The position numbers were made by a program, and so were the translations under genes. From Akkermansia sp. (GTDB lineage Bacteria; Verrucomicrobiota; Verrucomicrobiia; Verrucomicrobiales; Akkermansiaceae), in contig JAFWZG010000041.1 in assembly GCA_017517385.1 (NCBI GenBank), positions 1-38,679 on the forward strand: a stretch of 38,679 nt of DNA. The letters run 5' to 3'. Positions 14,671 through 23,060 of the stretch are shown in pieces. Positions within the stretch are counted from its first letter, which is position 1. The number at the start of each line of letters is the position of its first letter. Under the pieces are notes generated by a model, which saw nothing but the letters and a program-made list of their open reading frames with translations, did not search any database and had not been told where the DNA came from.

Positions 14671-16638
14671 ATGACACATCAGAATACCGCTCCCATTTGC
14701 GGAGCCACTGCCGTGCTTGCTCTTTTTTCCGTGGCAAGCTTCCCGTCTTACGCTCAGCAATACCCTCAAGAAACTGAGCTTTCTCCCATTACCGTCAGCG
14801 CTCACAGGGGGCTGGATATTCCACGAGATGCTACCGGTGCAAGCGTCAGCGTACTGGATGTACCGGCACTTCAAAAACAAGGGATTCACAACCTGGCAGA
14901 AGCGCTCACGGGCGTGCCGGGAGTCAGCATCCAGCCCGGCGGCGGGGCAAATCAACGAGGGAACGTGGCTAATACCGCCATCCGCGGCATGAGCAGTGAT
15001 ACCGCCACCCTGCCCGTTCTGGATGGCATGCGCATTTTCAACACCGGTGGCAGTGGGCTTCTCACGGCTAATACCATGGCCCGAACAGATTTATTTTCAC
15101 TAGGGAACGTGGAAATCCTCAAAGGCAGTCAGGGCGCATGCTACGGCGGAGGAGCCATGGGAGGCGTCATCTTCATGGAAACACCTAAAGGAGAAGGAGC
15201 CCCTAGTCTTTCCCTCTTCCAAGAAGCCGGCAGCCATAGCAGTTACACAGCCAGAGCCGCGGCTCAGGGGCAGCAGAACGCCCTCCGTTTTTACATCTCT
15301 TCCTCATTCAGCCGCACGGATAACGATATCAGCTTCGCAAACGGCATGCGCCCCGCTGCGCGCAATGGCGGCGAATACGAAAGCTTCAATGAAGCTCTGA
15401 GACTGGACTGGGAACCCACTGAAAACCAAAGCATCACCCTCACCTATCGTAGAGAAGACTCCGAATATGGCTATACCGGGTTGTACCATGACTGGTACAA
15501 CGGCGGAATAGCCGAATCATACTACCGCTACAGCTTTCGCACCAATCTTCTGACGCTTAAATGGACAACTCAGCTTCATGAGCAACTGAGCAGCTCCCTC
15601 ATGGCAGGGTATTACGGGTATGATGCGACACTCGGCAGCGGTTATTGCCAAGATTTACGCAACATTCAGCTGGAATGGCGCAATGCTTGGAAGTGGTGCC
15701 CACACCAGACGACAAGCGGCGGCTTCGCATGGAATCGCAGTGCATTCAGCGTGCATTCATCCGGACAAACCATCGGTACGGATGCCAATCTGGAAAACAC
15801 CTACGCATTCTTTGCCGAGCATATTTACAGCCCTGTTGAATACCTGAGCAACTCCGTAGCCGCCAGACTCGAGCTAAGCAATCTGTACGACCCTCAGTTC
15901 ACTGTGAGGGCCTCGTCTTCCTACCGCTTCAACGACGAGCGAAGCCGCCTCACAGCCTCTGCCGGCACAGGATACCGCGCTCCCGGCTCCTTCCAACGTA
16001 GCAATAGCAGCACGGAAAGCTGGGGAACCACCTACCATGGCAACCCGGATTTGAAAGTGGAGCACAGCATCAGCGCTGATATCGGACTGGAACATGACAT
16101 CGCCGATGGCCATACCCTGAGCATCACTGGCTTCTGGCAGCGGCGAGAAAATGCCATCACCACAGTTTATACCAGCCCAACAGATGCCACCTACCGGAAC
16201 GACTCCGGACACTGGACCATCCTCGGTGCAGAGCTCGCCCTGCAAGGAACTATCGAACAGGCATGGAATACTGGTTACAAGCTGGCTTGGACTTACACCT
16301 CGCCCAAAACAGCTGATGGCAGTCAAATCCCCTGGACCTCCCGCCAAACATGGTCCGCAGAGCTGCATACCACACCCATTGAAGGCTTCACCACAGGAAT
16401 TGGCCTCGTGGCAGCGGCAGGCCGCAGCAACTTTGAGGGCAACTCCCCCGCCCATATAGACAGCTACTACAGCCTGAGATGGTTCGCTCGTTATCAGGTC
16501 AATGAAAATCTCACCCTTCATCTTCGCGTGGAGAACATCACCAACCAGAAATTCGTCACGGAAGGAAACTTCAGCCCGGATTGCTCCATGCTTTCTCCTG
16601 GAACAGCTGTTTATGGGGGCTGCACACTTGAATTCTGA
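14671..16638 (+). CDS. btuB: TonB-dependent receptor, corrinoid uptake (BtuB-like)
   Basis: This 655-aa outer-membrane receptor imports corrinoids using TonB energy. An upstream in-frame GTG at 14554 lies inside the riboswitch, so I start at ATG 14671, which begins a signal peptide ending SYAQQ (about residue 29). A TonB box-like ELSPITVSA follows (about 35-43), then the plug domain (ALTGVPGVSIQPGG, TAIRGMSS, PVLDGMRI, VEILKGSQGACYGGGAMGGVI), then the 22-strand barrel with the family's C-terminal end NITNQKF...YGGCTLEF. The ligand assignment rests on the riboswitch; the receptor sequence alone would only say vitamin or siderophore receptor. It leads an operon with the SBP gene (2-nt gap) and tonB. 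Confidence 0.88.
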   Translation: MTHQNTAPICGATAVLALFSVASFPSYAQQYPQETELSPITVSAHRGLDIPRDATGASVSVLDVPALQKQGIHNLAEALTGVPGVSIQPGGGANQRGNVANTAIRGMSSDTATLPVLDGMRIFNTGGSGLLTANTMARTDLFSLGNVEILKGSQGACYGGGAMGGVIFMETPKGEGAPSLSLFQEAGSHSSYTARAAAQGQQNALRFYISSSFSRTDNDISFANGMRPAARNGGEYESFNEALRLDWEPTENQSITLTYRREDSEYGYTGLYHDWYNGGIAESYYRYSFRTNLLTLKWTTQLHEQLSSSLMAGYYGYDATLGSGYCQDLRNIQLEWRNAWKWCPHQTTSGGFAWNRSAFSVHSSGQTIGTDANLENTYAFFAEHIYSPVEYLSNSVAARLELSNLYDPQFTVRASSSYRFNDERSRLTASAGTGYRAPGSFQRSNSSTESWGTTYHGNPDLKVEHSISADIGLEHDIADGHTLSITGFWQRRENAITTVYTSPTDATYRNDSGHWTILGAELALQGTIEQAWNTGYKLAWTYTSPKTADGSQIPWTSRQTWSAELHTTPIEGFTTGIGLVAAAGRSNFEGNSPAHIDSYYSLRWFARYQVNENLTLHLRVENITNQKFVTEGNFSPDCSMLSPGTAVYGGCTLEF

Positions 16639-16640
16639 CG

Positions 16641-18425
16641 ATGAAATATATTCGCTACATATTCTGGCTTTTTGCCATGCTCGTTCTGCTTGTATGGCTA
16701 GCTCACCACGCCTCACCACACGCGGAACAATCCACTCAAGCGCCTGAAGCTGTTTTACTTCCGCCCGCAGATTACCCCAAGGGATTCGAAGAGCAGCTTG
16801 CCGCCGCCCCCGGCATCAAAATCGGCATGTGTAGCATCGAATCATTACCCTCTGAGCTCTCCTGGCAGAAGGGCTCAGAGGCACCGCCCGTCGGAAGCCC
16901 GGAAGCAGTAAAAGGCGGCACCCTCCGACTGAGCAATGCCGGCCCCTTCCCGGCAAACTTCCTCGCATTCGGAAGTCCCACGCCCCAATTCTTTCACTAC
17001 AATCTCTTTGAAAGAATAGATGTGCCGCTGGTATGGGAGCATCCTTCCACAGGACAAGAAATGGCAGGCCTCGCCGAAGCTTGGTGTGTACAGGGTAACA
17101 GCGTCTTCTTCCGCCTGAATCCGAATGCCCGCTACTCCAACGGCCGCCCGGTGAGAGCGAGGGACTTCGCGCTCGGTACTCTCCTCCGCCTCAAAACCGG
17201 CACTAACCTCACCATTAAGGAGCTGAGGATATACGGAGATGAAGTAGTTGAAGCAATCGCAGTCCCGGTGGGAATTGAACCCGCACTGTCCGTTTCCCGA
17301 CAGCTGTGGCCGGCTGAGCCCGGCTTCTATGCTGAGTTTGGCGCTAATTACGCGGAGCATTACGCTCAGCGCATCCCCCCAACGACAGGCGCCTACACCA
17401 TCGAACGCATTCAGCGTGGCCGGCTCATCGTCCTGCAAAAAGTGCCCCAATGGTGGGCCGCAGAATTACCGGGATTCCGTTACACTCATAATCCAGAGCG
17501 AATAGAACACCATTTCCTCACTGATGAAGCGCAGGTGTGGGAAAAATTCTTCGCAGGCCATCTGGAGCTAGTCCAAACGCGAAACGTCACAGCATGGCAC
17601 AGCAAACCGGAAGGAGAACCGGCCGCAGAGGATGGCAGGATCATATTGCACAGCCTGAGAATAGATAATCCGATGCCGCCTTACGGAATCGCACTGAACG
17701 CATCTCGACTGAATGATACAGAGCTACGCCGCGGACTCATGCACGCCATGGACATGGACCGCGCGATTGACATCCTCTTCCGCGGATATGCAGGCAGACT
17801 TCCGCAGTTTGCCACCGGTTACCGCCGCCTGCAGCATAGCACAGAGCAATACCGTTACTCTCCGGAAAATGCCCGCGCATGCTTTGCCCGTGCCGGCTAT
17901 ACTGAATGCGGGCCTGACGGCATATTGCGGAAAGCGGACGGCACCAGGCTAAGTGTACGTTTCAGCTTCACGCCATCCGACAAACTAAACCTACTGGCCA
18001 CGGTACTTTGCCAAAGCGCAGCGGCCTGCGGAGCAGAAATTATCCCCGAGCCGCTCCCGTGGCAAACGCTCAGCGAACAGCTCAAAAACGGCACCCACGA
18101 GATGACATTCTGGGCTACCATGCCGGGCTATCCCGTGCCCGATTACAGCGAGTTCCACTCTCAGGCAGAACAATCCCCCTTCCACCTCCAAAGCCAGAAA
18201 GCGGATGCGGCTATCGCCTCCCTGCAAAACGCCGAAACACGAGAACAGGCAGAGGCGGCTTGCGCCCACATGGATAAGCTGATATTTCAAGAGGCAATCT
18301 GGTTACCCGGCTGGATGGAAAACCGCGCCAACATCGCAGCATGGCGGCATGTGCACATTCCCTCGCACTATGCGGGACCATATGATGTGGCAGAGTCGCA
18401 CCAAATCTGGATTTCACCACAGTGA
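16641..18425 (+). CDS. Family-5 extracellular solute-binding protein (YejA-like), in the B12 operon
   Basis: This 594-aa protein belongs to the peptide/nickel/microcin C binding-protein family (SBP_bac_5). An N-terminal hydrophobic segment (about 6-22) with no clear cleavage site or lipobox suggests a signal anchor. The core starts at EAVKGGTLRLSNAGPFPANF (88-107), as in YejA-type proteins, with MAGLAEAW (141-148), VFFRLNPNARYSNGRPVRARDF (156-176) and AQRIPPTTGAYTIERI further on. Known members bind oligopeptides, nickel chelates or peptide-nucleotides. No ABC permease or ATPase is adjacent. Its place between btuB and tonB under a cobalamin riboswitch suggests a role in corrinoid or cobalt handling, with the SBP standing where BtuF is expected. 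That role is inference. Confidence 0.85.
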   Translation: MKYIRYIFWLFAMLVLLVWLAHHASPHAEQSTQAPEAVLLPPADYPKGFEEQLAAAPGIKIGMCSIESLPSELSWQKGSEAPPVGSPEAVKGGTLRLSNAGPFPANFLAFGSPTPQFFHYNLFERIDVPLVWEHPSTGQEMAGLAEAWCVQGNSVFFRLNPNARYSNGRPVRARDFALGTLLRLKTGTNLTIKELRIYGDEVVEAIAVPVGIEPALSVSRQLWPAEPGFYAEFGANYAEHYAQRIPPTTGAYTIERIQRGRLIVLQKVPQWWAAELPGFRYTHNPERIEHHFLTDEAQVWEKFFAGHLELVQTRNVTAWHSKPEGEPAAEDGRIILHSLRIDNPMPPYGIALNASRLNDTELRRGLMHAMDMDRAIDILFRGYAGRLPQFATGYRRLQHSTEQYRYSPENARACFARAGYTECGPDGILRKADGTRLSVRFSFTPSDKLNLLATVLCQSAAACGAEIIPEPLPWQTLSEQLKNGTHEMTFWATMPGYPVPDYSEFHSQAEQSPFHLQSQKADAAIASLQNAETREQAEAACAHMDKLIFQEAIWLPGWMENRANIAAWRHVHIPSHYAGPYDVAESHQIWISPQ

Positions 18426-19114
18426 TGAAAGTTCGTAGGCCACAACAGAATCCGCTTCCGGCACTTTCCGTAACCCTGCTGCTGACAGGCGCGCTGGCAG
18501 CAGCAGGCTTCTATATCACGGAATGGCCCCCCTGCGAACAAACAGGAATAACTATACAGGCAACTTTCACCCCCCCTCAAAAAACAGAGGCTTCACCTTG
18601 TGAGCTAAGCATGGCAGCTCTTCCCCTCATAGAAATACAGCCCCACTGTGAAAGCGTCATCTTCCTTCAACCTCAGGAGGCACCTCAGGTTTTCCCGGAA
18701 CAGGAAGAACATATCGAATCCATCCTAGAGCTACCCCTCCTGCTCAGTGCCGAACTAGTAGCACCAGAGCCCCCGGTAAAACTAGCCGACGCAACATCCC
18801 GCCGGCAGGCGCCCCAACAATCCGCACCTCATCAAGAACAAGATACATACACCCCACCTGCCCCCCTGAGCACACCATCCCCGGCCTATCCTTCAGCGCT
18901 CAGAACATCCCGCCGCACGGGGCTCGTCCAGCTACGCATCCATATTAATACGGAAGGCAAACCTACTTCTGTAGAGATTATCAGCTCCAGCCACCCGGCT
19001 TTTGCGGAAACGGCTCGCAACCACATTCTCTCACACTGGAAGTTCACCCCCGCCAGAAGAAATGGCAAAGCCGTGACGGCAACGGCAATCCAAAAAATTC
19101 ACTTTCAGCCATAG
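18425..19114 (+). CDS. tonB: TonB-family energy transducer
   Basis: This 229-aa protein couples the inner-membrane proton-motive force to outer-membrane receptors. It has an N-terminal transmembrane helix (about 11-30), a Pro/Gln/Glu-rich periplasmic linker and a C-terminal TonB domain (about 148-227: PSPAYPSALRTSRRTGLVQLRI, EIISSSHPAF, HILSHWKFTPAR). The start ATG at 18425 overlaps the stop of the preceding gene by one base (TGATG); a GTG at 18422 would add one Met. Being third in the riboswitch operon, it is probably dedicated to BtuB. exbB and exbD are not in the window, so they must come from elsewhere. Confidence 0.88.
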   Translation: MKVRRPQQNPLPALSVTLLLTGALAAAGFYITEWPPCEQTGITIQATFTPPQKTEASPCELSMAALPLIEIQPHCESVIFLQPQEAPQVFPEQEEHIESILELPLLLSAELVAPEPPVKLADATSRRQAPQQSAPHQEQDTYTPPAPLSTPSPAYPSALRTSRRTGLVQLRIHINTEGKPTSVEIISSSHPAFAETARNHILSHWKFTPARRNGKAVTATAIQKIHFQP

Positions 19115-19227
19115 GGCCCGACATCAAAAAAAGCGCATCTGAGCTTAACAACTGCTGCCCTGTGCCGCATTTATTGACACTACGCCAAATTATTTTGTAT
19201 CTTCTCAGCTTTAACACAATTTCCTGC

Positions 19228-19256
19228 TTGACGGAACAACGCTCGAGTGATAGATT
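19228..19256 (+). promoter_or_regulatory. Promoter of the ATP synthase operon
   Basis: TTGACG (19228-19233), a 17-bp spacer and TAGATT (19251-19256) end 13 nt before the atpB ATG at 19270. It rules out the longer atpB reading frame from 19162. No clear terminator for the upstream tonB gene is visible in 19115-19227. Confidence 0.65.
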
Positions 19257-19269
19257 AGTAAAAGTGACG

Positions 19270-20118
19270 ATGAAGAGCATTGTACAGAAAATGACTGCGA
19301 TGGCCCTGCTTTCCGGCGGGCTGGTGGGGGCTGAGGAGCACCATGAGGGGCTAACTATGGACGCTCCGGTGCTGTGGAGTATCGATATTCCCTTCTGGGA
19401 GGGGCACTCCATCCCCATTAATAACTCTTTGATAATGTTCTCCCTGGCAGTTCTTGTACTGGTGGTGGTGCTTCGCCTTGCCACCCGCAAGATGCAGCGC
19501 ATTCCCAGCGGCCTGCAGAACTTTGTGGAATGGGTATTTGAAACCCTCTACAACTTCATCGAAGGTCTGGCTGGCAAAAAACTTACCAAGAAGTATTTCT
19601 GGTACTTTGCCACGGTATTCCTGCTCATTCTCACCAGCAACTACATGGGCCTCGTTCCCGGTGTAGGCGAAATCACCTATGATGGACAGCCTATCTTCCG
19701 CGGCGCTAATGCGGACTTGAACGTCACCCTCTTCCTCGGCTTCCTTTACGCCATTCTCTGGTTCATCTGGTGCATTAAGGAGCAAGGCATTAAGCACTTC
19801 CTCGGCCACATCTTCGGCGTAAAGGGCGGCCTTACCGGCTTCCTGAAGTACGCGCTCATGCCCATTTTCTTCTTCGTGGGTCTCATTGAACTTCTCTCCA
19901 TCTGCGTGCGTCCTGTGGCACTCGCAGCCCGACTTTTCGGTAACATCTACGCCGGCGAAGCCATTCTGGAAAAGATGGGCGCCATCGGCTGGTACGCCAT
20001 GCTTCCTTTCATGTGCATGGAGCTGCTTGTCGGCTTTGTGCAAGCCCTGGTATTCCTCATGCTCACCGCCTTGTTCCTGAAGACGCAGGTGGGAGGCGAT
20101 GAAGAAGCCGCGCACTAA
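19270..20118 (+). CDS. atpB: ATP synthase Fo subunit a
   Basis: Subunit a forms the two half-channels for ions next to the c-ring. I start at ATG 19270, behind the promoter, giving 282 aa. The N-terminus (about 1-21) looks like a signal peptide or extra helix and is followed by the His/Glu-rich AEEHHEG, a layout seen in some Gram-negative subunit a proteins. Membrane helices follow from 52. The essential arginine is R221 in VALAARLFGNIYAGE, equivalent to E. coli R210 in LRLFGN. The C-terminus has the usual FVQALVFLMLTALFL helix. It is the first gene of atpBEFHAGDC; no atpI gene is seen upstream. Confidence 0.95.
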   Translation: MKSIVQKMTAMALLSGGLVGAEEHHEGLTMDAPVLWSIDIPFWEGHSIPINNSLIMFSLAVLVLVVVLRLATRKMQRIPSGLQNFVEWVFETLYNFIEGLAGKKLTKKYFWYFATVFLLILTSNYMGLVPGVGEITYDGQPIFRGANADLNVTLFLGFLYAILWFIWCIKEQGIKHFLGHIFGVKGGLTGFLKYALMPIFFFVGLIELLSICVRPVALAARLFGNIYAGEAILEKMGAIGWYAMLPFMCMELLVGFVQALVFLMLTALFLKTQVGGDEEAAH

Positions 20119-20203
20119 CCCCTTCCCGCCGCGCCGAATCATGCAGCAAAGACGTGACGGCAGGCGGAAGAAAAACTAAACAACAAACAAAACATTACAC
20201 ACT

Positions 20204-20425
20204 ATGCTCCAGACAATCGCTGACGCAGTAGCAGGTACTGACCTGACCCCGCTTAAGTCCGCCATCGCCGTTCTCGGTGCCGGCCTTGGCATCGGCCTCA
20301 TCGGCATGAAGGCCGCTGAATCCGCCGGCCGCAACCCCGGTGCCTTCTCTCAGGTGCTCATTATCTCCATTATTCTTGCCGCTCTCGTGGAAGGTGTGGC
20401 ATTCGTAGCCATCTTCATGGGCTAA
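20204..20425 (+). CDS. atpE: ATP synthase Fo subunit c
   Basis: This 73-aa hairpin of two helices forms the rotating c-ring. Helix 1 has the Gly packing motif GAGLGIGLIG (25-34), the polar loop is ESAGRNPGAF (39-48), and the ion-binding carboxylate is E63 in ALVEGVAFV. Neither the Gln in helix 1 nor the Ser/Thr after the Glu that mark sodium-binding rings is present, so proton coupling is expected. The stop codon lies in the loop of a small hairpin, with a second, GC-rich hairpin 4 nt later. That may help set the high c-subunit level. Confidence 0.95.
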   Translation: MLQTIADAVAGTDLTPLKSAIAVLGAGLGIGLIGMKAAESAGRNPGAFSQVLIISIILAALVEGVAFVAIFMG

Positions 20426-20462
20426 GCCCATTACCGGCGGCGCCGCGGAGAACGGCGCCGCC
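20417..20462 (+). promoter_or_regulatory. Tandem hairpins at the atpE stop codon
   Basis: Hairpin 1 (20417-20431) is ATGGGC-TAA-GCCCAT, with the atpE stop as its loop. Hairpin 2 (20436-20462) has perfect 10-bp arms GGCGGCGCCG and CGGCGCCGCC around 7 nt. No T-tract follows immediately, so full termination is unlikely. Partial termination, RNA processing or protection of the upstream 3' end are the plausible roles. Confidence 0.7.
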
Positions 20463-20511
20463 GCTTCCTATTTTCTCCTTATCCATTTACACACAAACTC
20501 GCGCATCAACC

Positions 20512-21033
20512 ATGTTCACTCCGATAGTCGCCGCCAGCTTACAGGAAATGGCCTCCAAGTTCGGCCTGCATACAGACATTTTTATTGCCCACTTCATCGC
20601 ATTCGCGATTCTGGTGGCGGTCGTCGTTTTCTTCGGTGTAAAGCCCATCATGAAGCAGCTTGAAGAGCGCCGCACCCGCATTCAGGAGGGTGAGCTCATG
20701 CATGAGCGCAGCCAGAAAGAGCTGGCAGAGGTGAAGGCAACCGGCGAGAAAATCCTCGCTGATGCTCACGCAGAAGGCAAGAAAGAAGTAGAGCATGCAC
20801 GCCAGACGGCCTCCAAGCTTCAGGCCGACCTCAGCGAAAAGGCCGCAGCAGAAGCCCGTACCATCATTGATAACGCCCGCGCACAGGCGGAGCTGGACAC
20901 CCAGCGTGAAAAAGATGCCCTCAAGGGTGAGTTCGCCCGCCTCGTGGCTGCGGCCACAGCTCAAGTGACCGGCAAAGTACTGACAGAAGCCGACCACCGC
21001 GCCATCAACGAAGAAGCCATCCGCCAGCTGTAA
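20512..21033 (+). CDS. atpF: ATP synthase Fo subunit b
   Basis: This 173-aa peripheral-stalk subunit has one N-terminal membrane helix (about 22-44, AHFIAFAILVAVVVFFGVKPI) followed by a long charged coiled coil (45-150), including EKILADAHAEGKKEVEHAR and IIDNARAQAEL, and ends in the delta-binding segment. Length and layout are standard for a homodimeric b subunit; no second b-prime gene is present. Confidence 0.93.
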   Translation: MFTPIVAASLQEMASKFGLHTDIFIAHFIAFAILVAVVVFFGVKPIMKQLEERRTRIQEGELMHERSQKELAEVKATGEKILADAHAEGKKEVEHARQTASKLQADLSEKAAAEARTIIDNARAQAELDTQREKDALKGEFARLVAAATAQVTGKVLTEADHRAINEEAIRQL

Positions 21034-21060
21034 ATCAGCCATTCACCTTTTCGTATCATC

Positions 21061-21459
21061 ATGAAGATTACCAAGGAAGCACAGGCTCAGGCCCGCCGCC
21101 TCATGCGCCTCTGCATGGCCCCTGATGGAAGGCTGCAGGAGGATACCGTGCGCCGCGTGGCCACCTCCCTCTGCACTGAAAAACCGCGCAATTATCTTGC
21201 TATCCTTAAAGCTCTCACCGAGCTGGTGCGCTTGGAAGTCGCACGCCACACAGCCACCATCACCACAGCCGTCCCCGCGACAGATACCGAAAAAACAGCC
21301 ATTCAAGCTAAGCTGAATGCCCGCCATCCCGGTCTGCATTACAAGTGGGTTACGGATCCCTCCCTCATTGCCGGCATGACAGTGCGCGTGGGCGATAATG
21401 TGACGGACGCTTCCGTCCGCACCCGCATCCAACGTCTGGAAAAACTTCTTTCCTGCTAA
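21061..21459 (+). CDS. atpH: ATP synthase F1 subunit delta, short form
   Basis: Subunit delta links the F1 head to the b stalk. Only 132 aa are encoded, against about 175 in most bacteria. The C-terminal part is canonical: KLNARHPGLHYKWVTDPSLIAGMTVRVGDNVTDASVRTRIQRLEK matches the usual DPSLIGGMVVRVGDxxxDxSVRxRLxxL. The N-terminal helical domain that contacts subunit alpha is shortened; the first 80 residues hold only about four helices. Position between atpF and atpA supports the call. No frameshift or extra upstream frame is visible. Confidence 0.88.
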   Translation: MKITKEAQAQARRLMRLCMAPDGRLQEDTVRRVATSLCTEKPRNYLAILKALTELVRLEVARHTATITTAVPATDTEKTAIQAKLNARHPGLHYKWVTDPSLIAGMTVRVGDNVTDASVRTRIQRLEKLLSC

Positions 21460-21512
21460 TTCTTCATCATTTCTCTCCATAACATCAATTTTCAATAAAT
21501 CACCACAAGCGT

Positions 21513-23054
21513 ATGAGCAACATCGTACAAGAACTCGAAGCACAGATTCGCAACGCCACCGCAGCCACCATATCGGAAAACGTGGGTACCATTAAAGCCA
21601 TCGGTGACGGCGTAGCCCACATCGAAGGCCTGAGCAACGCCATGCTCAATGAGATGATTGAGTTCCCCGGCGGCGTCATGGGGCTGGCCATGAATCTGGA
21701 AGAAAACGAAGTAGGTGCTGTGCTTATCGGCAGCGGCAACGCCCTGAAAGAAGGCGATACCTGCAAGACGACAGGCCGCCTGCTGCAGGTGCCCGTCGGC
21801 CCCGGACTGCTCGGCCGCGTGGTGGACACCCTTGGCAACCCTCTGGACGGCAAAGGACCCATCACCGCTGCCGCTTACTATCCGGTGGAAAAAATTGCCT
21901 CCGGTATTATTTCCCGTGAAGGCGTGAACCAGCCTGTTCAGACCGGCATTCTGCCTATTGACGCCATGATTCCCATTGGCCGAGGCCAGCGTGAGCTCAT
22001 TATCGGTGACCGCTCCACCGGCAAGACCGCCATCGCGACGGATACGATGATTTCTCAGGCCCGTCAGAATAAGCTCGCCGAGGAAGGCAAGCTGCCCGGC
22101 CACCGCCCCCTTTACAGCATCTATGTAGCCATCGGCCAAAAGCGCGCCACTATCTCCCGCCTTGTTGCCAAGCTCGAGGAAAGCGGCGCCATGCCCTACA
22201 GCATCATCGTGGTAGCCAGCGCCTCTGACAGCGCCGCCATGCAGTACCTTGCTCCCTATGCCGGCTGCGCCATGGGTGAGTACTTCATGGATCAGGGTCA
22301 GGACGCGCTCATCGTGTACGATGACCTCTCCAAGCACGCTGTAGCTTATCGTCAGGTATCCCTTATTCTTCGTCGACCCTCCGGCCGTGAGGCATACCCC
22401 GGTGACGTGTTCTACCTGCACAGCCGCCTTCTGGAGCGCGCAGCCCGCATCAACAGCGAAGGCGGCCGTAAGGGTGGTTCTCTGACCGCCCTGCCCATCA
22501 TTGAGACACAGGCCGGTGACGTTTCCGCTTACATTCCCACAAACGTCATTTCCATCACGGACGGTCAGATTTTCTTGGATACCGACCTCTTCTATCAGGG
22601 TGTCCGCCCTGCCATTAACGTAGGTATCTCCGTAAGCCGCGTAGGTTCTTCCGCTCAAACCAAGATTGTGAAGAAGCTCGCCGGTTCCGTTAAACTGGAC
22701 CTCGCTCAGTTCGAAGAACTTCAGGCCTTCGCCCAGTTCGGCTCTGATTTGGACGCCGCCACTAAGGCTAAGCTGGAACGCGGCCGCCGTATCGTAGAGC
22801 TCTTCAAACAGGGCCAGTACAACCCCAAGAGCCTCAGCATCGAAGTCATTGACCTCTACGCCATCCAGAAGGGCTACCTCGATGATGTGGCCGTAGAGAA
22901 CGTGCAGAAAGTTTGCCGAGAAATGGAAGAAGAGGCCACCACTAACCAGCCCGGCCTGATGGCAGACATCGAAGCAAAGAAAGAGCTTACTCCCGAAATC
23001 GACGAGCAGCTCAAGGCCTTCATGACCGGATTCAAATCCCGCCTGACGAAGTAA
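21513..23054 (+). CDS. atpA: ATP synthase F1 subunit alpha
   Basis: Subunit alpha forms the regulatory half of the F1 hexamer. The 513-aa protein has the N-terminal barrel ([11 protein letters not shown]), the Walker A GDRSTGKT (165-172), the Walker B region ([17 protein letters not shown]), [18 protein letters not shown] and the arginine-finger segment [18 protein letters not shown]. Length equals the E. coli protein (513). A 720-aa antisense frame across the gene is a codon-bias shadow. Confidence 0.98.
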   Translation: MSNIVQELEAQIRNATAATISENVGTIKAIGDGVAHIEGLSNAMLNEMIEFPGGVMGLAMNLEENEVGAVLIGSGNALKEGDTCKTTGRLLQVPVGPGLLGRVVDTLGNPLDGKGPITAAAYYPVEKIASGIISREGVNQPVQTGILPIDAMIPIGRGQRELIIGDRSTGKTAIATDTMISQARQNKLAEEGKLPGHRPLYSIYVAIGQKRATISRLVAKLEESGAMPYSIIVVASASDSAAMQYLAPYAGCAMGEYFMDQGQDALIVYDDLSKHAVAYRQVSLILRRPSGREAYPGDVFYLHSRLLERAARINSEGGRKGGSLTALPIIETQAGDVSAYIPTNVISITDGQIFLDTDLFYQGVRPAINVGISVSRVGSSAQTKIVKKLAGSVKLDLAQFEELQAFAQFGSDLDAATKAKLERGRRIVELFKQGQYNPKSLSIEVIDLYAIQKGYLDDVAVENVQKVCREMEEEATTNQPGLMADIEAKKELTPEIDEQLKAFMTGFKSRLTK

Positions 23055-23060
23055 TCCCCC

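Noticed and set aside
19162..19269. Extended atpB start at 19162
   Set aside because: The promoter at 19228-19256 lies inside it, and the extra residues are not conserved.
20204..20425. Sodium-type c-ring
   Set aside because: The helix-1 Gln and the Ser/Thr after the ion-binding Glu are missing, so proton coupling is more likely.
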